DNA of 64,000 nucleotides, from NCBI GenBank assembly GCA_014803985.1, contig JAAVAO010000051.1:62001-126000 (forward strand). Direction: 5' to 3'. Shown piece by piece: positions 42,449 through 51,165 of the stretch. Numbering within the stretch: position 1 is the stretch's first letter; the number at the start of each line of letters is the position of its first letter. The notes beneath the pieces were generated by a model, which was not told where the DNA came from, made no database searches, and saw nothing but the letters and a program-made list of their open reading frames with translations. A program made the position numbers and the translations under genes. The stretch comes from Treponema sp. (GTDB lineage: Bacteria > Spirochaetota > Spirochaetia > Treponematales > Treponemataceae).

Positions 42449-43252
42449 TTATTTCGCACATTCTGTGCGTGTAATTTCATAGAGCAGAATGCCAGTTGCA
42501 ACGCTTACGTTCAGACTGTTAATTTTTCCGCGAGTGGGAATACTTATTATGGAGTCGCATTGTTCTTGCAAAAGGCGGGAGATTCCATTTCCCTCGCTGC
42601 CCATAACGAGAGCGGTTTTGCTTGAAAAATTCATTTTATGTAGCGGATAGCCATCTGCGTCTGCGCCGTAAACCCAAAAGCCTGCGTCCTTTAATTTTTT
42701 TACCGCACGAACTAGATTTTGTACAACACAAACAGGAACATATTCACTTGCGCCTGCGCTTGTTCGTGCAATGATTTCATTTCCAAAAATATTGTTTGCG
42801 CCTCGATGTTCCGGCAAAATTACGAGGGAGACGCCAAATTGGTCGCCGCTTCTCAGTATTGCGCCAATATTATGCACGTCCGTTATGCTATCTAAAATAA
42901 CAACGGTTTGTTTTTCATCTTCTGATTGTGCGGCGGCATTTAAAATCCAGTCGTCAAAATCTATTTTGTTTTTTGCGCCGCCTTGCTCTGTAACGCAGAG
43001 AACTATTCCCCTGTGGTCACGACTGGCTTCCGGCAGCGATTTTACAAGATTATCAAGGGATTTTGAATCCGTTTGCGATGAAGGAATTCCCGCCGCCTTT
43101 GCTTCATCAAGAATTTTTTTTACGCGCGGTCCTGGTTTTGCGTAAAAAATTTTCATTTCTGAAGTGAAAGGACTTTTTTGCGGGGAATTATTTTTTATGC
43201 TTAAAACGCGCTCTTCAATTGCATGAAAACCAGTTATAATTCGTTCTGTCAT
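42449..43252 (-). CDS. rlmB: SpoU/TrmH-family rRNA 2'-O-methyltransferase (RlmB-like)
   Basis: A 267-residue SPOUT enzyme with an N-terminal L30e-like substrate domain (ITGFHAIEERVLS) and a knotted catalytic domain. Motif 1 is ILDSITDVHNIGAILRSGDQFG (as ITDVHNIGAILRS, ~125), motif 2 LVMGSEGNGISRLL (~218) and motif 3 IPTRGKINSLNVSVATGIL (~240). RlmB methylates 23S rRNA at the G2251 position in E. coli. It follows the YchJ-like gene by 15 bases without its own ribosome site, so translation is probably coupled. Confidence 0.9.
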   Translation of the reverse strand: MTERIITGFHAIEERVLSIKNNSPQKSPFTSEMKIFYAKPGPRVKKILDEAKAAGIPSSQTDSKSLDNLVKSLPEASRDHRGIVLCVTEQGGAKNKIDFDDWILNAAAQSEDEKQTVVILDSITDVHNIGAILRSGDQFGVSLVILPEHRGANNIFGNEIIARTSAGASEYVPVCVVQNLVRAVKKLKDAGFWVYGADADGYPLHKMNFSSKTALVMGSEGNGISRLLQEQCDSIISIPTRGKINSLNVSVATGILLYEITRTECAK

Positions 43253-43267
43253 AGTAAAGGGCGGCTT

Positions 43268-43768
43268 TTAGCGTCCGCAACATTTTTTGTATTTTTTTCC
43301 GCTTCCACAAGGGCATGGATCGTTGCGTCCGATTTTTGCGCCTTCTCGTTTTACTGTGGTGGTTATAATGTTTCCGTTTACATATTTCCATTCACCGTTG
43401 ATTTTTTTAAATTCTGCAATTTCGTGGTGAACATCGTGCATTCTCTGCATAGTGTAGTCAGCGTTAAATTCAACAACACCCTCTGTGTCATTTTCAGAGC
43501 CTTTTTCAGTGCGCAAAATGGTAAGTCCGTTCCACGTTGATTTTAAACTCCACTCTTCAGTTGCCTTTTTGTCTATGTCGGCAATTCCCTCTCCTTTTTC
43601 ACAAGATGAAATGATAAAGTCAATTTCATGTGCAACATAAGCGGAGTATCGCGCTCTCATAAGCGCCTCTGCAGTCAAAGCCTTTGCTGTTCCCGTGATT
43701 ATCGGCTTGCAGCAGTCTTCATAATTTTTTCCAGACCCACAAGGGCATTTTTCAATAGTTTCACTCAT
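43268..43768 (-). CDS. YchJ-like SEC-C zinc-binding protein
   Basis: A 166-residue protein with a SEC-C metal motif at each end: [16 protein letters not shown] (residues 8-23) and [16 protein letters not shown] at the C-terminus. The middle is an NTF2-like YchJ domain ([20 protein letters not shown]). SEC-C motifs bind zinc and are found in SecA and in many small proteins of unknown job. The start at 43768 is the only sensible ATG. It is translated just before rlmB. Confidence 0.88.
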   Translation of the reverse strand: MSETIEKCPCGSGKNYEDCCKPIITGTAKALTAEALMRARYSAYVAHEIDFIISSCEKGEGIADIDKKATEEWSLKSTWNGLTILRTEKGSENDTEGVVEFNADYTMQRMHDVHHEIAEFKKINGEWKYVNGNIITTTVKREGAKIGRNDPCPCGSGKKYKKCCGR

Positions 43769-43788
43769 AATTGAATTATAACAAAACT

Positions 43789-44130
43789 GGCGGGGGAATT
43801 CAAGGCGAATGCTATAAATGGTCGTTCAAGGAATATTGGTTTAGCATTCGCCACAAGTTTTGCTACCTCGCACCGCTCGGCTTTACGCAAAACTTGAAAA
43901 CTGGTTGTATAAGTTGAGAATGCTATAAATGGTCGTTCAAGGAATGTTGGTTTAGCATTTGCCACAAGTTTTGCTACCTCGCACCGCTCGGCTTTACGCA
44001 AAACTTGAAAACTGGTTGTAGAAGTTGAGAATGCCGTAAATGGTCGTTCAGAGGATGTTGGTTTGGCATTCGGCTTGAGTTTTGTGCGCAAGTTGCAATC
44101 AAAATCGGTGGCAATTGTGTACTTTGCTGT
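43789..44130. repeat. Hairpin-chain array, family 2 variant, 111-bp period
   Basis: Units repeat at GAATGC positions 43807, 43918 and 44029, exactly 111 bases apart; the third is partial and divergent. Hairpin A is GGCGAATGCTA/TAGCATTCGCC and hairpin B CAAGTTTTGC/GCAAAACTTG. The B loop, TACCTCGCACCGCTCGGC, is the same as in the 35 kb array although the stem there is CCAGTTTTGC/GCAAAACTGG. The third A hairpin has GAATGCC/GGCATTC, a paired change. The 448-base gap holds no gene; a 108-codon frame on the minus strand is repeat translation. Confidence 0.85.
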
Positions 44131-44179
44131 AAAAACTTTTTAGAAAGAATGTAATTCCTTGTTTATGCATTTTATATCG

Positions 44180-44208
44180 TTGAACATTCTTAAAAATGAA
44201 TATAGAAT
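44180..44208 (+). promoter_or_regulatory. Promoter for the metalloprotease-like lipoprotein gene
   Basis: TTGAAC at 44180-44185, a 17-base spacer and TAGAAT at 44203-44208. Only 8 bases separate the -10 box from ATG 44217, again predicting a leaderless or nearly leaderless mRNA. Confidence 0.65.
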
Positions 44209-44216
44209 AAACGGTA

Positions 44217-45935
44217 ATGCAAAACAATAGAAAATGTGAATGCCTTTTTTTAGGAGCGTTATTTTGTTTGCTCGCTCTTTCCTCGTGCGGGTTTATTGAT
44301 ACATTCAAAGAGAATCAAGATCTTGATGTTTCGTCAGCTGTATATAAAAAGATAAGCTCTTCCACAATGAATCTTTCGGGGGTTGCCAATAGAAAAACAG
44401 AATTGTATATGTTTGTATACAATATGAATGACACTCCAGTTTATTCCGATTCTTATAAAATTTTTTTAGGCGGAGGGCGTTCTGCGTATTGCGGCGAAAA
44501 TTATGATGCTGATACTTTTGAATTGAGCGAGCATTCTGTTTCTTCTATCGGAAAGAATTGCTCATCTTCTTTTGTCTCTTCTTCATGCGGGCTTTCTCTT
44601 GAACACATTAAAAGTGCGTATACACGTTTTCCCGAACATTTTTTGGAGCGTGCTGTTTCGTCTAAAGAATCCTATGATCGCACTAAAAACAAGGCGGCAT
44701 CCAAAATAGGAGATAGAAGCGCATTTTATACAATCACTATAGATCGATTGACTGACAGTGAAAAAATAAAGGTGATAAATGCCGATTGTGTTTATGTTAA
44801 TCCTGTATGTCAAGTTTTTGTGGAGAACGGCTATTTTGACAGCAGAACGACTGGTCGTGACTACACAACGGGAAATAGTATAAAAATTACCCAACAAGGG
44901 GCAAGAAAAATTGCAGACAAGTTCAAGGCAATTTACGGGGCGGAAACTGCCTTGCTAGGAGATGTGAGTCTTGATGAATTTAATTATGGCGATATAATTG
45001 AAACATCTGAAAAAATAACGATTTTACTTTCTAATTTGGGTAAATCACAATCCGGAGAAATCACTTTGGGATATTTTTATCCTGGAGACCTATACTGTGA
45101 TTTTGACGTGAAGTTCAAAGGTGCTGAAATAGATGATTTTTCAAATCAAAGGCAAATGTTCACTTTGAATATTGCCGGTTTTTCCGAGGATTATGGTGCG
45201 GATGTGATTTACAGCACACTTGGACACGAATTTAATCACATGATCAATTTCATAAACAAAGTGGTGAGGCACAACACGAAATTTGACACATGGTTTACAG
45301 AAATGCTTTCTGCAATTGCCGAAGATTTTGTGCCGGATTACCTTGACATTGAAAATACCGTTAAATATAAAAGAATTCCGTATTTTAATATGTCGCCTTA
45401 TAGTGGAATGCTTGATTGGAATGAGACTGGAAACTCATTGTATGCCTATGGTTTTGCATATACTTTTGGAGCGTACCTTGTGAGAAACTACGGTGGAGCA
45501 AAAATCATTTATGAAATGGCAAACAATACATTTTATGGAAAAGACGCTATAAGCGCAGCGTTAAAATCGTGCGGATATAATGAAAGTTATGAAACGGTTT
45601 TTCAAAAATTCGGCTTGATTATGACAAATGCAGACGGACGAGATGTGGAAAGCCCAACTTTAAACAAAGAAATTGTTGACCTGCTCGATACATATACATA
45701 TAGATTTCCTGCTATAGACTTATATGATTGTGCAGAAGAATCCCAAAAAGAGAGCGGTCCTTATTTTTTTACGATTGAAGATAACCACATATATTTTCCA
45801 AACAAGATATTTTCAAATGGTTTTTACGCAACCTATTTAGGTTACGCAAAGGATTGGAATTATTCACTTGCATTTTCTCCGCCATCCTCTTCAAGTGGCA
45901 TTACAGCGTATGTTTATGTCAAAAATGGGGATTAA
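44217..45935 (+). CDS. Lipoprotein with HExxH zinc-protease motif (M30-like)
   Basis: A 572-residue lipoprotein with lipobox ALSSC (Cys ~24). The zinc motif GHEFNHMINFI (HExxH, ~342) is followed by WFTEMLSAIAEDF (Glu third-ligand candidate, ~364), which resembles the hyicolysin/M30 and related gluzincin pattern HEFxHMINF. The rest is beta-rich with an SLAFSPPSSSSG end. It is probably a surface peptidase. The next gene, also with an HExxH motif, starts 3 bases after its stop, so the two form a unit. Confidence 0.8.
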   Translation: MQNNRKCECLFLGALFCLLALSSCGFIDTFKENQDLDVSSAVYKKISSSTMNLSGVANRKTELYMFVYNMNDTPVYSDSYKIFLGGGRSAYCGENYDADTFELSEHSVSSIGKNCSSSFVSSSCGLSLEHIKSAYTRFPEHFLERAVSSKESYDRTKNKAASKIGDRSAFYTITIDRLTDSEKIKVINADCVYVNPVCQVFVENGYFDSRTTGRDYTTGNSIKITQQGARKIADKFKAIYGAETALLGDVSLDEFNYGDIIETSEKITILLSNLGKSQSGEITLGYFYPGDLYCDFDVKFKGAEIDDFSNQRQMFTLNIAGFSEDYGADVIYSTLGHEFNHMINFINKVVRHNTKFDTWFTEMLSAIAEDFVPDYLDIENTVKYKRIPYFNMSPYSGMLDWNETGNSLYAYGFAYTFGAYLVRNYGGAKIIYEMANNTFYGKDAISAALKSCGYNESYETVFQKFGLIMTNADGRDVESPTLNKEIVDLLDTYTYRFPAIDLYDCAEESQKESGPYFFTIEDNHIYFPNKIFSNGFYATYLGYAKDWNYSLAFSPPSSSSGITAYVYVKNGD

Positions 45936-45938
45936 ACA

Positions 45939-48900
45939 TTGCAAAAAAACTATTTTCTGTGTCTTTTGTTTCTTTTTTCTTGTTTTCTAGTCTTTTCTTA
46001 TGATGGGGTTATGGCTTGTCAAATGGATGTGCGCATTACAAAAACAACCTATTTTGATTTGATTTATCCTGCCACTTCTAGAAAAAGTGCCGCCATTCTT
46101 TTTGAACGGGCAGATGCATTGTATGAAGAGCTTGCAGAACAATACGAAATGAAACACCTCGTCCGAATGCCTGTTGTGATTTCTCCTGCCCAAGATGAGC
46201 TTAACGCATACTACTCAAGCGCGCCTTTTAGCCACATAGTGATTTATGATACGGTGGCAGATGAAGATATGATTTTGTTTACTGACCAATTTATAAATAT
46301 TTTTAGGCATGAATTAGTTCATTTTGTGACGTACAATGTGCACAATGATTTTTGGTATGGGCTTGAACGGGTTTTAGGAGATACGTATAACCCTGCAATC
46401 GTCACGGCGACTATGGGCTTTGCGGAAGGCTCTGCTGTTGCAACTGAAAGTGATTTTGGAGAGGGAAGAATACATAGCGATTTTCACAAGCGCATTGTGC
46501 GACAAGCGAAGATAGAGGGAAAATTTCCAAAGTATTCAGAAATTCAAGGCTCACGGGATGCATATTCCACGGGAAATTACAGTTATTACTTTGGAGGTGC
46601 GTTTTGTGATTATCTGCAAAAAAAATACGGCATTGAAAAGTTCGCGGAATTCTGGTATCGATGCGCGAATTTTAAAACGCTCTTTTATTTTGCCTGCTTT
46701 AAAAAAGTGTATGGCGTTTCAATAAAAGAGGTGTGGAAGGATTTTTATGATTCAATAGAAGTTCCAGCTGTTCCGCCTTCTCCTGATTCTGAAGACTGGT
46801 GCAAGCCTTTATTCGTTGAAAAACAGGGAAAGGCGAAAAAATCGCGCTTGAAAAAATCACGGCGGCCTTTTTTGGATTTTCCTATTCTTTTGAAAGACGG
46901 AGTTGCCTGCTACAATGTACTTTCTTCAGACATTTTGCGCTCTGAATTAAAGGAGGACGGCTCATTTTCCACGCCAAAGCATTTATTTTCCCAAAAAAAT
47001 GTTTCTCGCCTTTCTTCATCTTCAGACGGCGCATTTATTGCGGCAAGTTACACTTCGTATTCAGGGCGTGTTCCAAAAAAATATGTGCGCATTTACCACG
47101 CAAAAACTCATCGCTCCCTGTATATGAATAACTCTTCTTTGCGCGATGCATCTGTTTTTTCTTTCAATGGGAATTATTATGTTGCAGCGGTAAAAACACA
47201 TTCTCAAAATTGCTTCCTTGAGGTTTATGCTCTTCAGACAGGAAAAAACGGTTTTGCAAAAAGTACCGCACTTGTTTTTTGTGAGGAATTGGATTTTGGC
47301 GACATTGCACTTTCTCCAAATGGCACGGAAAATGGTGTTTATTTTATAAAAAAAAGCGGTAAAACGTATTCCCTTGAACATCGCAATTTTTTGAACGGAG
47401 AAAAATCTTTTGTCGTCATTCCTGAAAATAGTGTGCCTATGAGTTTAACTGTTTGCTTTGCAGAACAAAATGAGCGTGATGCAGAAAAAAAACAGGAGCG
47501 TCTTGCGTTGAGTTTTACCGAAAAAGGAACAATGCCTCGCCTTGCGCTTTTAGGGATGGATTTTGACAGGAACAACGCTTCTTTTCGTTTTTCAGAAATT
47601 GATTCATCTGGCGGAATATGTCATCCAGTGTATATTGGAGAGACGCGCTTTGCATACTCTGCATATTTTTTAGAGGAAAAGAAAATTTTTATTGCTGATG
47701 CTTCAAAACAGACCTTTTATTCAAAGTCGATGCCGATTGTTAAAGCTGACCAGGATAAAAACGTTGCAACTGAAAAAAATACTGCCGATTTTGAAAAAAC
47801 AGAAAGTGCATTTCCTGCTGGAGGGGATCTCATTGCCAAAGAAACTGAATACGACAAAACGGCAGTTCCTCGTGAACATTTAGATTATACAAATTCCACG
47901 GAACAGCCTCTGTTTGGAGAAAAAAAGTTTTCCGCTTTTGCCTACCAATTTATCGGTCCTCATGGAACATTCATTCCGTTTTCAATTGCCCGTTCATTTG
48001 GAATAAAAAGCACGGCGGATTCTCTGGGGTCAAGTATTGTTCCGTTTGGCATAACCTATATAACGAGCAGCCCATGGACAGTGCCGATTTTCGCGCTTTC
48101 AGGGGGCTACAGTCCGTTCACAAATTCTGGCGCGCTATATGCATTGCTTTACGGAGGCACATATATTACCAATTTATTTAACTATCAAATGAGTGCTAAT
48201 GTTGAATTCGATGGTGATGGTTACAAACAATCGTCTGGAGAAATTGCTCTTTCATCGAAAATTGATCTTCACGGTCGTTCATATATACGGCTGTATGAAG
48301 ATTTTCAAATTTTTGAGGGCAGACAATCGCTTTTAGAGGCGAATAATATAGTCGATTATTTTAATCCTGCAAAATGGCTCAACCTTTTGATGGTGGAAGA
48401 TGACACTCAGCGTCTTTTTCAGTCAAACAAAACTTCTTTTACAATAGGAAATATGACGACGATTGGCAAGGGCTATTATGATACTAACGGCTTTGATTTT
48501 TCACTCATATATGATCAATGTTATGCTTCAAAAATTTCAAAACCTCGTAAGACATATTATTCTTATCACAATTTTTCAGTGGATATACAGGCGAAAAACA
48601 GCAATATAATTCCGCTTTTTGCAGAGGTTATTCTTTTTCCCTCAAAAGATTTCTTTTTAGGAGTACGAGCGGATGCGGTTTTGTTTTCTTATGAAATACA
48701 AAAATCCACCAAATTTTTCCCGATTATTTATGCAAACCGTATTTCAATTTCTCTTTATTATCAGGGGTCATTTGCGCATGACTATGGCGAAATGCCAGTT
48801 TCATGGGGGATTTTCAAACTGTCAGACTATTTTAATTATGTAAAAAACGATGATTTTCTCTATTTTGATGAAGCAGCCCTCACTGCGAGTTTCTTTTTCA

Positions 48901-49028
48901 CTCCAAATTTTGGAGGGCTTGCTCGCTCTTCATTCCAAATGCAGGTAATCGGCACGTTTTTTGTGCGTCCATATCCTCTGCCCACTCAAAAGAAAGTGGG
49001 GTTTTCGCTCGGATTTTCGATTTTGTAG
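45939..49028 (+). CDS. Large surface protein: HExxH domain plus probable barrel
   Basis: A 1029-residue protein starting at a TTG (45939); the leader KNYFLCLLFLFSCFLVFS is a clear signal peptide and no ATG gives one. Residues ~25-270 contain IFRHELVHFVTYN (HExxH, ~125) and GFAEGSAVATES (candidate Glu ligand), as in gluzincin peptidases. Residues ~290-620 look like a beta-propeller (SSSDGAFIAASYTSYSG). The last ~370 residues are long alternating strands ending KVGFSLGFSIL, suggesting an outer-membrane barrel. A protease/propeller displayed on a barrel is my inference. Its neighbour at 44217 is another HExxH protein. Confidence 0.75.
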   Translation: MQKNYFLCLLFLFSCFLVFSYDGVMACQMDVRITKTTYFDLIYPATSRKSAAILFERADALYEELAEQYEMKHLVRMPVVISPAQDELNAYYSSAPFSHIVIYDTVADEDMILFTDQFINIFRHELVHFVTYNVHNDFWYGLERVLGDTYNPAIVTATMGFAEGSAVATESDFGEGRIHSDFHKRIVRQAKIEGKFPKYSEIQGSRDAYSTGNYSYYFGGAFCDYLQKKYGIEKFAEFWYRCANFKTLFYFACFKKVYGVSIKEVWKDFYDSIEVPAVPPSPDSEDWCKPLFVEKQGKAKKSRLKKSRRPFLDFPILLKDGVACYNVLSSDILRSELKEDGSFSTPKHLFSQKNVSRLSSSSDGAFIAASYTSYSGRVPKKYVRIYHAKTHRSLYMNNSSLRDASVFSFNGNYYVAAVKTHSQNCFLEVYALQTGKNGFAKSTALVFCEELDFGDIALSPNGTENGVYFIKKSGKTYSLEHRNFLNGEKSFVVIPENSVPMSLTVCFAEQNERDAEKKQERLALSFTEKGTMPRLALLGMDFDRNNASFRFSEIDSSGGICHPVYIGETRFAYSAYFLEEKKIFIADASKQTFYSKSMPIVKADQDKNVATEKNTADFEKTESAFPAGGDLIAKETEYDKTAVPREHLDYTNSTEQPLFGEKKFSAFAYQFIGPHGTFIPFSIARSFGIKSTADSLGSSIVPFGITYITSSPWTVPIFALSGGYSPFTNSGALYALLYGGTYITNLFNYQMSANVEFDGDGYKQSSGEIALSSKIDLHGRSYIRLYEDFQIFEGRQSLLEANNIVDYFNPAKWLNLLMVEDDTQRLFQSNKTSFTIGNMTTIGKGYYDTNGFDFSLIYDQCYASKISKPRKTYYSYHNFSVDIQAKNSNIIPLFAEVILFPSKDFFLGVRADAVLFSYEIQKSTKFFPIIYANRISISLYYQGSFAHDYGEMPVSWGIFKLSDYFNYVKNDDFLYFDEAALTASFFFTPNFGGLARSSFQMQVIGTFFVRPYPLPTQKKVGFSLGFSIL

Positions 49029-49044
49029 TAAATCAAATGTCGAG

Positions 49045-49371
49045 TTTTACACTAAGTTGAGGAATAAAAAGTGAAAAAACACCGTGCCTCTCACTAGTGA
49101 TGACAACCTACTAGCCAGTTTTAGAAGCAAAGTACGCAATTCTTCCAGAATTGCTACCGAGTTTGCATTGCAAACTCGCATACAAAACTGGGTAAGCAGG
49201 GCTTGCCCTGCGTCCAGAAGTTGAGGAATAAAAACTAAAAAACAGTGTACCTTTCGCTAGTAACGACAACCCACTAGCCAGTTTTGCGTAAAGCCGAGCA
49301 GTGCGAGGTAACAAAACTGGAGGCGAAAGTCGAGGAATGAAAAGTGAAAAATAAATGTATCTTTCGCCTAT
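49045..49371 (-). repeat. Hairpin-chain array, family 2, inverted orientation
   Basis: Two-plus units of the 35 kb family read on the minus strand: one long (with GAGTTTGC/GCAAACTC and GCAATTCT/AGAATTGC payloads, 49110-49180) and one short (49276-49320, CCAGTTTTG/CAAAACTGG around the GCCGAGC segment), then hairpin A GGCGAAAG/CTTTCGCC at 49322-49371. A CACTAGTGATGACAACC-like joint (with variants) separates units. It fills the gap 5' of the large surface-protein stop and 3' of hisB. Confidence 0.8.
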
Positions 49372-49991
49372 GCTACAATTATTCCTTTTGTTGAGGGAAT
49401 TTCCCCATAGCGGCGCATATCTTGTTCAATTGCAGAGCGAATTGCACGGGCAGCCGATTTAAAAAGGGCTTCCATTTTGTGATGATCGCTCCTTCCCCGC
49501 AAAATATCCAAGTGAAGATTACATTTTGCACTGTTTACAAACGCTTGCCAAAAATCTTCAAAACAATCTGTTTGAAAACTTGCCTCGATTCCGTTTGCAT
49601 TCAAAGACACAAGGGGGATTCCAGAGAGTTCAGCATTGCACACAAGGAACGGACGGCCTCCAAAATCCACAACGGCTCTTGCTACTGTTTCATCCATTGG
49701 AAAAAGAAAACATCCGCTTCGGAAAATTCCTGAACAATCGCCTAGAGCGCGTGAAAAACACTCTCCAAGAACAATGCCTGTGTCTTCAATTACATGGTGC
49801 TGATCAACATTCAAATCGCCTTTTATTGAACCCGACAAGTCAAAAAGTCCATGTTTGCAAAAGGCGCGCAATAAGTGGTCGAAAAAGCCAATAGGGTTTT
49901 CAACTTCGCATTTGCCTTTTCCGTCAAGGTTTATTGTGAGTGAAATTTGAGTTTCACTTGTATTTCGTTCAAATGTCGCTGTTCTAGCCAT
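49368..49991 (-). CDS. hisB: Imidazoleglycerol-phosphate dehydratase
   Basis: A 207-residue single-domain HisB with the paired metal-binding motifs of the family: GFFDHLLRAFCKHG (~38), DQHHVIEDTGI (~70), and near the end RSDHHKMEALFKSAARAI (~165). It dehydrates imidazoleglycerol phosphate in histidine synthesis and, unlike the E. coli fusion, has no phosphatase domain. GAGGAG precedes ATG 49991. hisG is 75 bases upstream in the same direction; the rest of the his genes are not in the window. The 3' end overlaps the final hairpin of the array. Confidence 0.95.
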   Translation of the reverse strand: MARTATFERNTSETQISLTINLDGKGKCEVENPIGFFDHLLRAFCKHGLFDLSGSIKGDLNVDQHHVIEDTGIVLGECFSRALGDCSGIFRSGCFLFPMDETVARAVVDFGGRPFLVCNAELSGIPLVSLNANGIEASFQTDCFEDFWQAFVNSAKCNLHLDILRGRSDHHKMEALFKSAARAIRSAIEQDMRRYGEIPSTKGIIVA

Positions 49992-50015
49992 TATGATCTC
50001 CTCGGGAAATGGAAC

Positions 50016-50056
50016 AAGATAAAAATACCACAGTAGTTGTGCGGTGCTTTTATCAT
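50016..50056. repeat. Single hairpin module shared with 16464-16504
   Basis: GATAAAAATACCAC with GCGGTGCTTTTATC around a short loop; the second arm is identical to the module at 16464-16504, while the first has three changes that weaken pairing. It lies in the hisG-hisB gap. Confidence 0.55.
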
Positions 50057-50065
50057 ATTTATTGT

Positions 50066-50941
50066 CTATAAAATTACTTTTCGCAGTTCGTATTCAACGA
50101 TATCAGTTGCACCAAGACTTTGCAGTTTTGGAAGAAGAGTCGGCACATCGCTTTTTTTGACGGCGATTTTTATTGCGTAGCCACCTGACTTGCCAAAAAG
50201 CGGAGAAACAGTGGGACTTCTCATGGAGGGAAGCCCTTGCACAAGAGAATCAAAATTTTCGGCTGAAACATTCATTTCAAGCATAACTCTATTTCGTGCA
50301 TTTAAAACCGCCTCGAAAAGCATTTTGAGTTCAAAAATTTTTTGCCGTTTTTTTGGATTTTCCAGCGCAGATTTTGATGCATACATTCTTGTTGAAGATT
50401 CCATCAGTGTGTCAACAATTTTTAGCCGGTTTGCCTTAAGCGAAGAGCCCGTTGAAGTGTTGTCAATTAAAATTTGAGCGAGCGCGTCGGGACTGTCCTG
50501 CACAAAACCTTCACTTGTTCCCCATGTGCGGAAAATTGCACCATTTATATTTTTTTCAGAAAGCCATTTTTTGCTTAAAGATTGATATTCTGTTGCAATT
50601 GTGACAGGCTGCTTTAAAAGTGTGTCAAAATCTATGGTTTCGGGAATTGCGGCGACAATTCGCACAGGGTCAAAGCCTAAATCCATTATTTCTTCAAGGT
50701 CGTTTTCAACGCCATTTTCAAAAACCCAGTCTTTGCCAGAAAATCCAACGTCCGCTTTGCCTTGCGCAAGCAACAGGCTTGTAATTTGGGGCTTTACCAC
50801 TTGAAAAGCAAGATCATCTTGATTTGTTGTTGGAAAGTATGTTCTGTCGGGCAGATGAATTGAAATCCCCACATCGTTTAAAAGTGCATAGACCGATTCA
50901 TAAATTCGCCCTTTTGCTAAAAGAATTTTCAGTTTTTCCAT
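50066..50941 (-). CDS. hisG: ATP phosphoribosyltransferase, long form
   Basis: A 291-residue HisG_L with the catalytic N-terminal two-lobed domain (LKILLAKGRIYESV; GKADVGFSGKDW, ~70; IATEYQSLSKKWL) and the ACT-like C-terminal regulatory domain (SPTVSPLFGKSGGYAIKIAV, ~235; LGATDIVEYELRKVIL). It makes phosphoribosyl-ATP, the first step of histidine synthesis, and the long form is normally inhibited by histidine. The start at 50941 follows directly on a promoter, leaving no leader and no ribosome site. hisB is downstream. Confidence 0.94.
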   Translation of the reverse strand: MEKLKILLAKGRIYESVYALLNDVGISIHLPDRTYFPTTNQDDLAFQVVKPQITSLLLAQGKADVGFSGKDWVFENGVENDLEEIMDLGFDPVRIVAAIPETIDFDTLLKQPVTIATEYQSLSKKWLSEKNINGAIFRTWGTSEGFVQDSPDALAQILIDNTSTGSSLKANRLKIVDTLMESSTRMYASKSALENPKKRQKIFELKMLFEAVLNARNRVMLEMNVSAENFDSLVQGLPSMRSPTVSPLFGKSGGYAIKIAVKKSDVPTLLPKLQSLGATDIVEYELRKVIL

Positions 50942-50948
50942 ATCCGCT

Positions 50949-50977
50949 ATAATATAAGAGAAAGACGAAAAATGCAA
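50949..50977 (-). promoter_or_regulatory. Promoter for hisG (leaderless)
   Basis: On the minus strand: TTGCAT (50977-50972), a 17-base spacer and TATTAT (50954-50949). The -10 box ends 7 bases before ATG 50941. Confidence 0.65.
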
Positions 50978-50984
50978 TTACAAA

Positions 50985-51030
50985 TGGCGGAAGATACACT
51001 GTTTTTTCAGTTTTTATATTCCGCTGCCTC
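50985..51030. repeat. Half unit of the family 2 hairpin chain
   Basis: GGCGGAAGATACACTG, the shared T-rich loop, then TTCCGC: hairpin A alone, with a GCGGAA/TTCCGC stem. Hairpin B is absent. Confidence 0.6.
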
Positions 51031-51058
51031 TATTTAGTGAGTAAATGAAGCAATAACC

Positions 51059-51087
51059 TTGTAACTTTATGTAATTTATTATATAGT
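51059..51087 (+). promoter_or_regulatory. Promoter for the gltD operon
   Basis: TTGTAA at 51059-51064, a 17-base spacer and TATAGT at 51082-51087. Transcription should start near 51094, just before a short leader ORF at 51101. Confidence 0.7.
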
Positions 51088-51100
51088 ACAATTATAAACA

Positions 51101-51136
51101 ATGGCGTTTGACGAAGGGCAAAATTTGTCTTTTTAG
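51101..51136 (+). CDS. Putative 11-residue leader peptide of gltD
   Basis: ATG at 51101 opens an 11-codon frame, MAFDEGQNLSF, ending TAG at 51134-51136. Five consecutive residues are Asp-Glu-Gly-Gln-Asn, four of them the acidic amino acids and their amides, directly related to the glutamate synthase encoded downstream. It has no ribosome site, so it would be read from a nearly leaderless mRNA. Its codons 2-4 form the 5' arm of a terminator whose 3' arm begins at the last base of its stop codon. Translation therefore should affect whether the terminator forms. Confidence 0.5.
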   Translation: MAFDEGQNLSF

Positions 51137-51150
51137 TTAAACGCCTTTTT
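51103..51150 (+). terminator. Intrinsic terminator in the gltD leader (attenuator candidate)
   Basis: GGCGTTTGAC (51103-51112) pairs with GTTAAACGCC (51136-51145), ten base pairs with one G-T, followed by TTTTTATTT. It lies between the promoter and the gltD ribosome site, so it must be read through for gltD and ribD to be expressed. Confidence 0.7.
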
Positions 51151-51165
51151 ATTTGGGAGATGTAT

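Noticed and set aside
43765-44091. A 108-codon minus-strand frame with repeated LERPFIAFS
   Set aside because: It is translated from the 111-bp repeat units.
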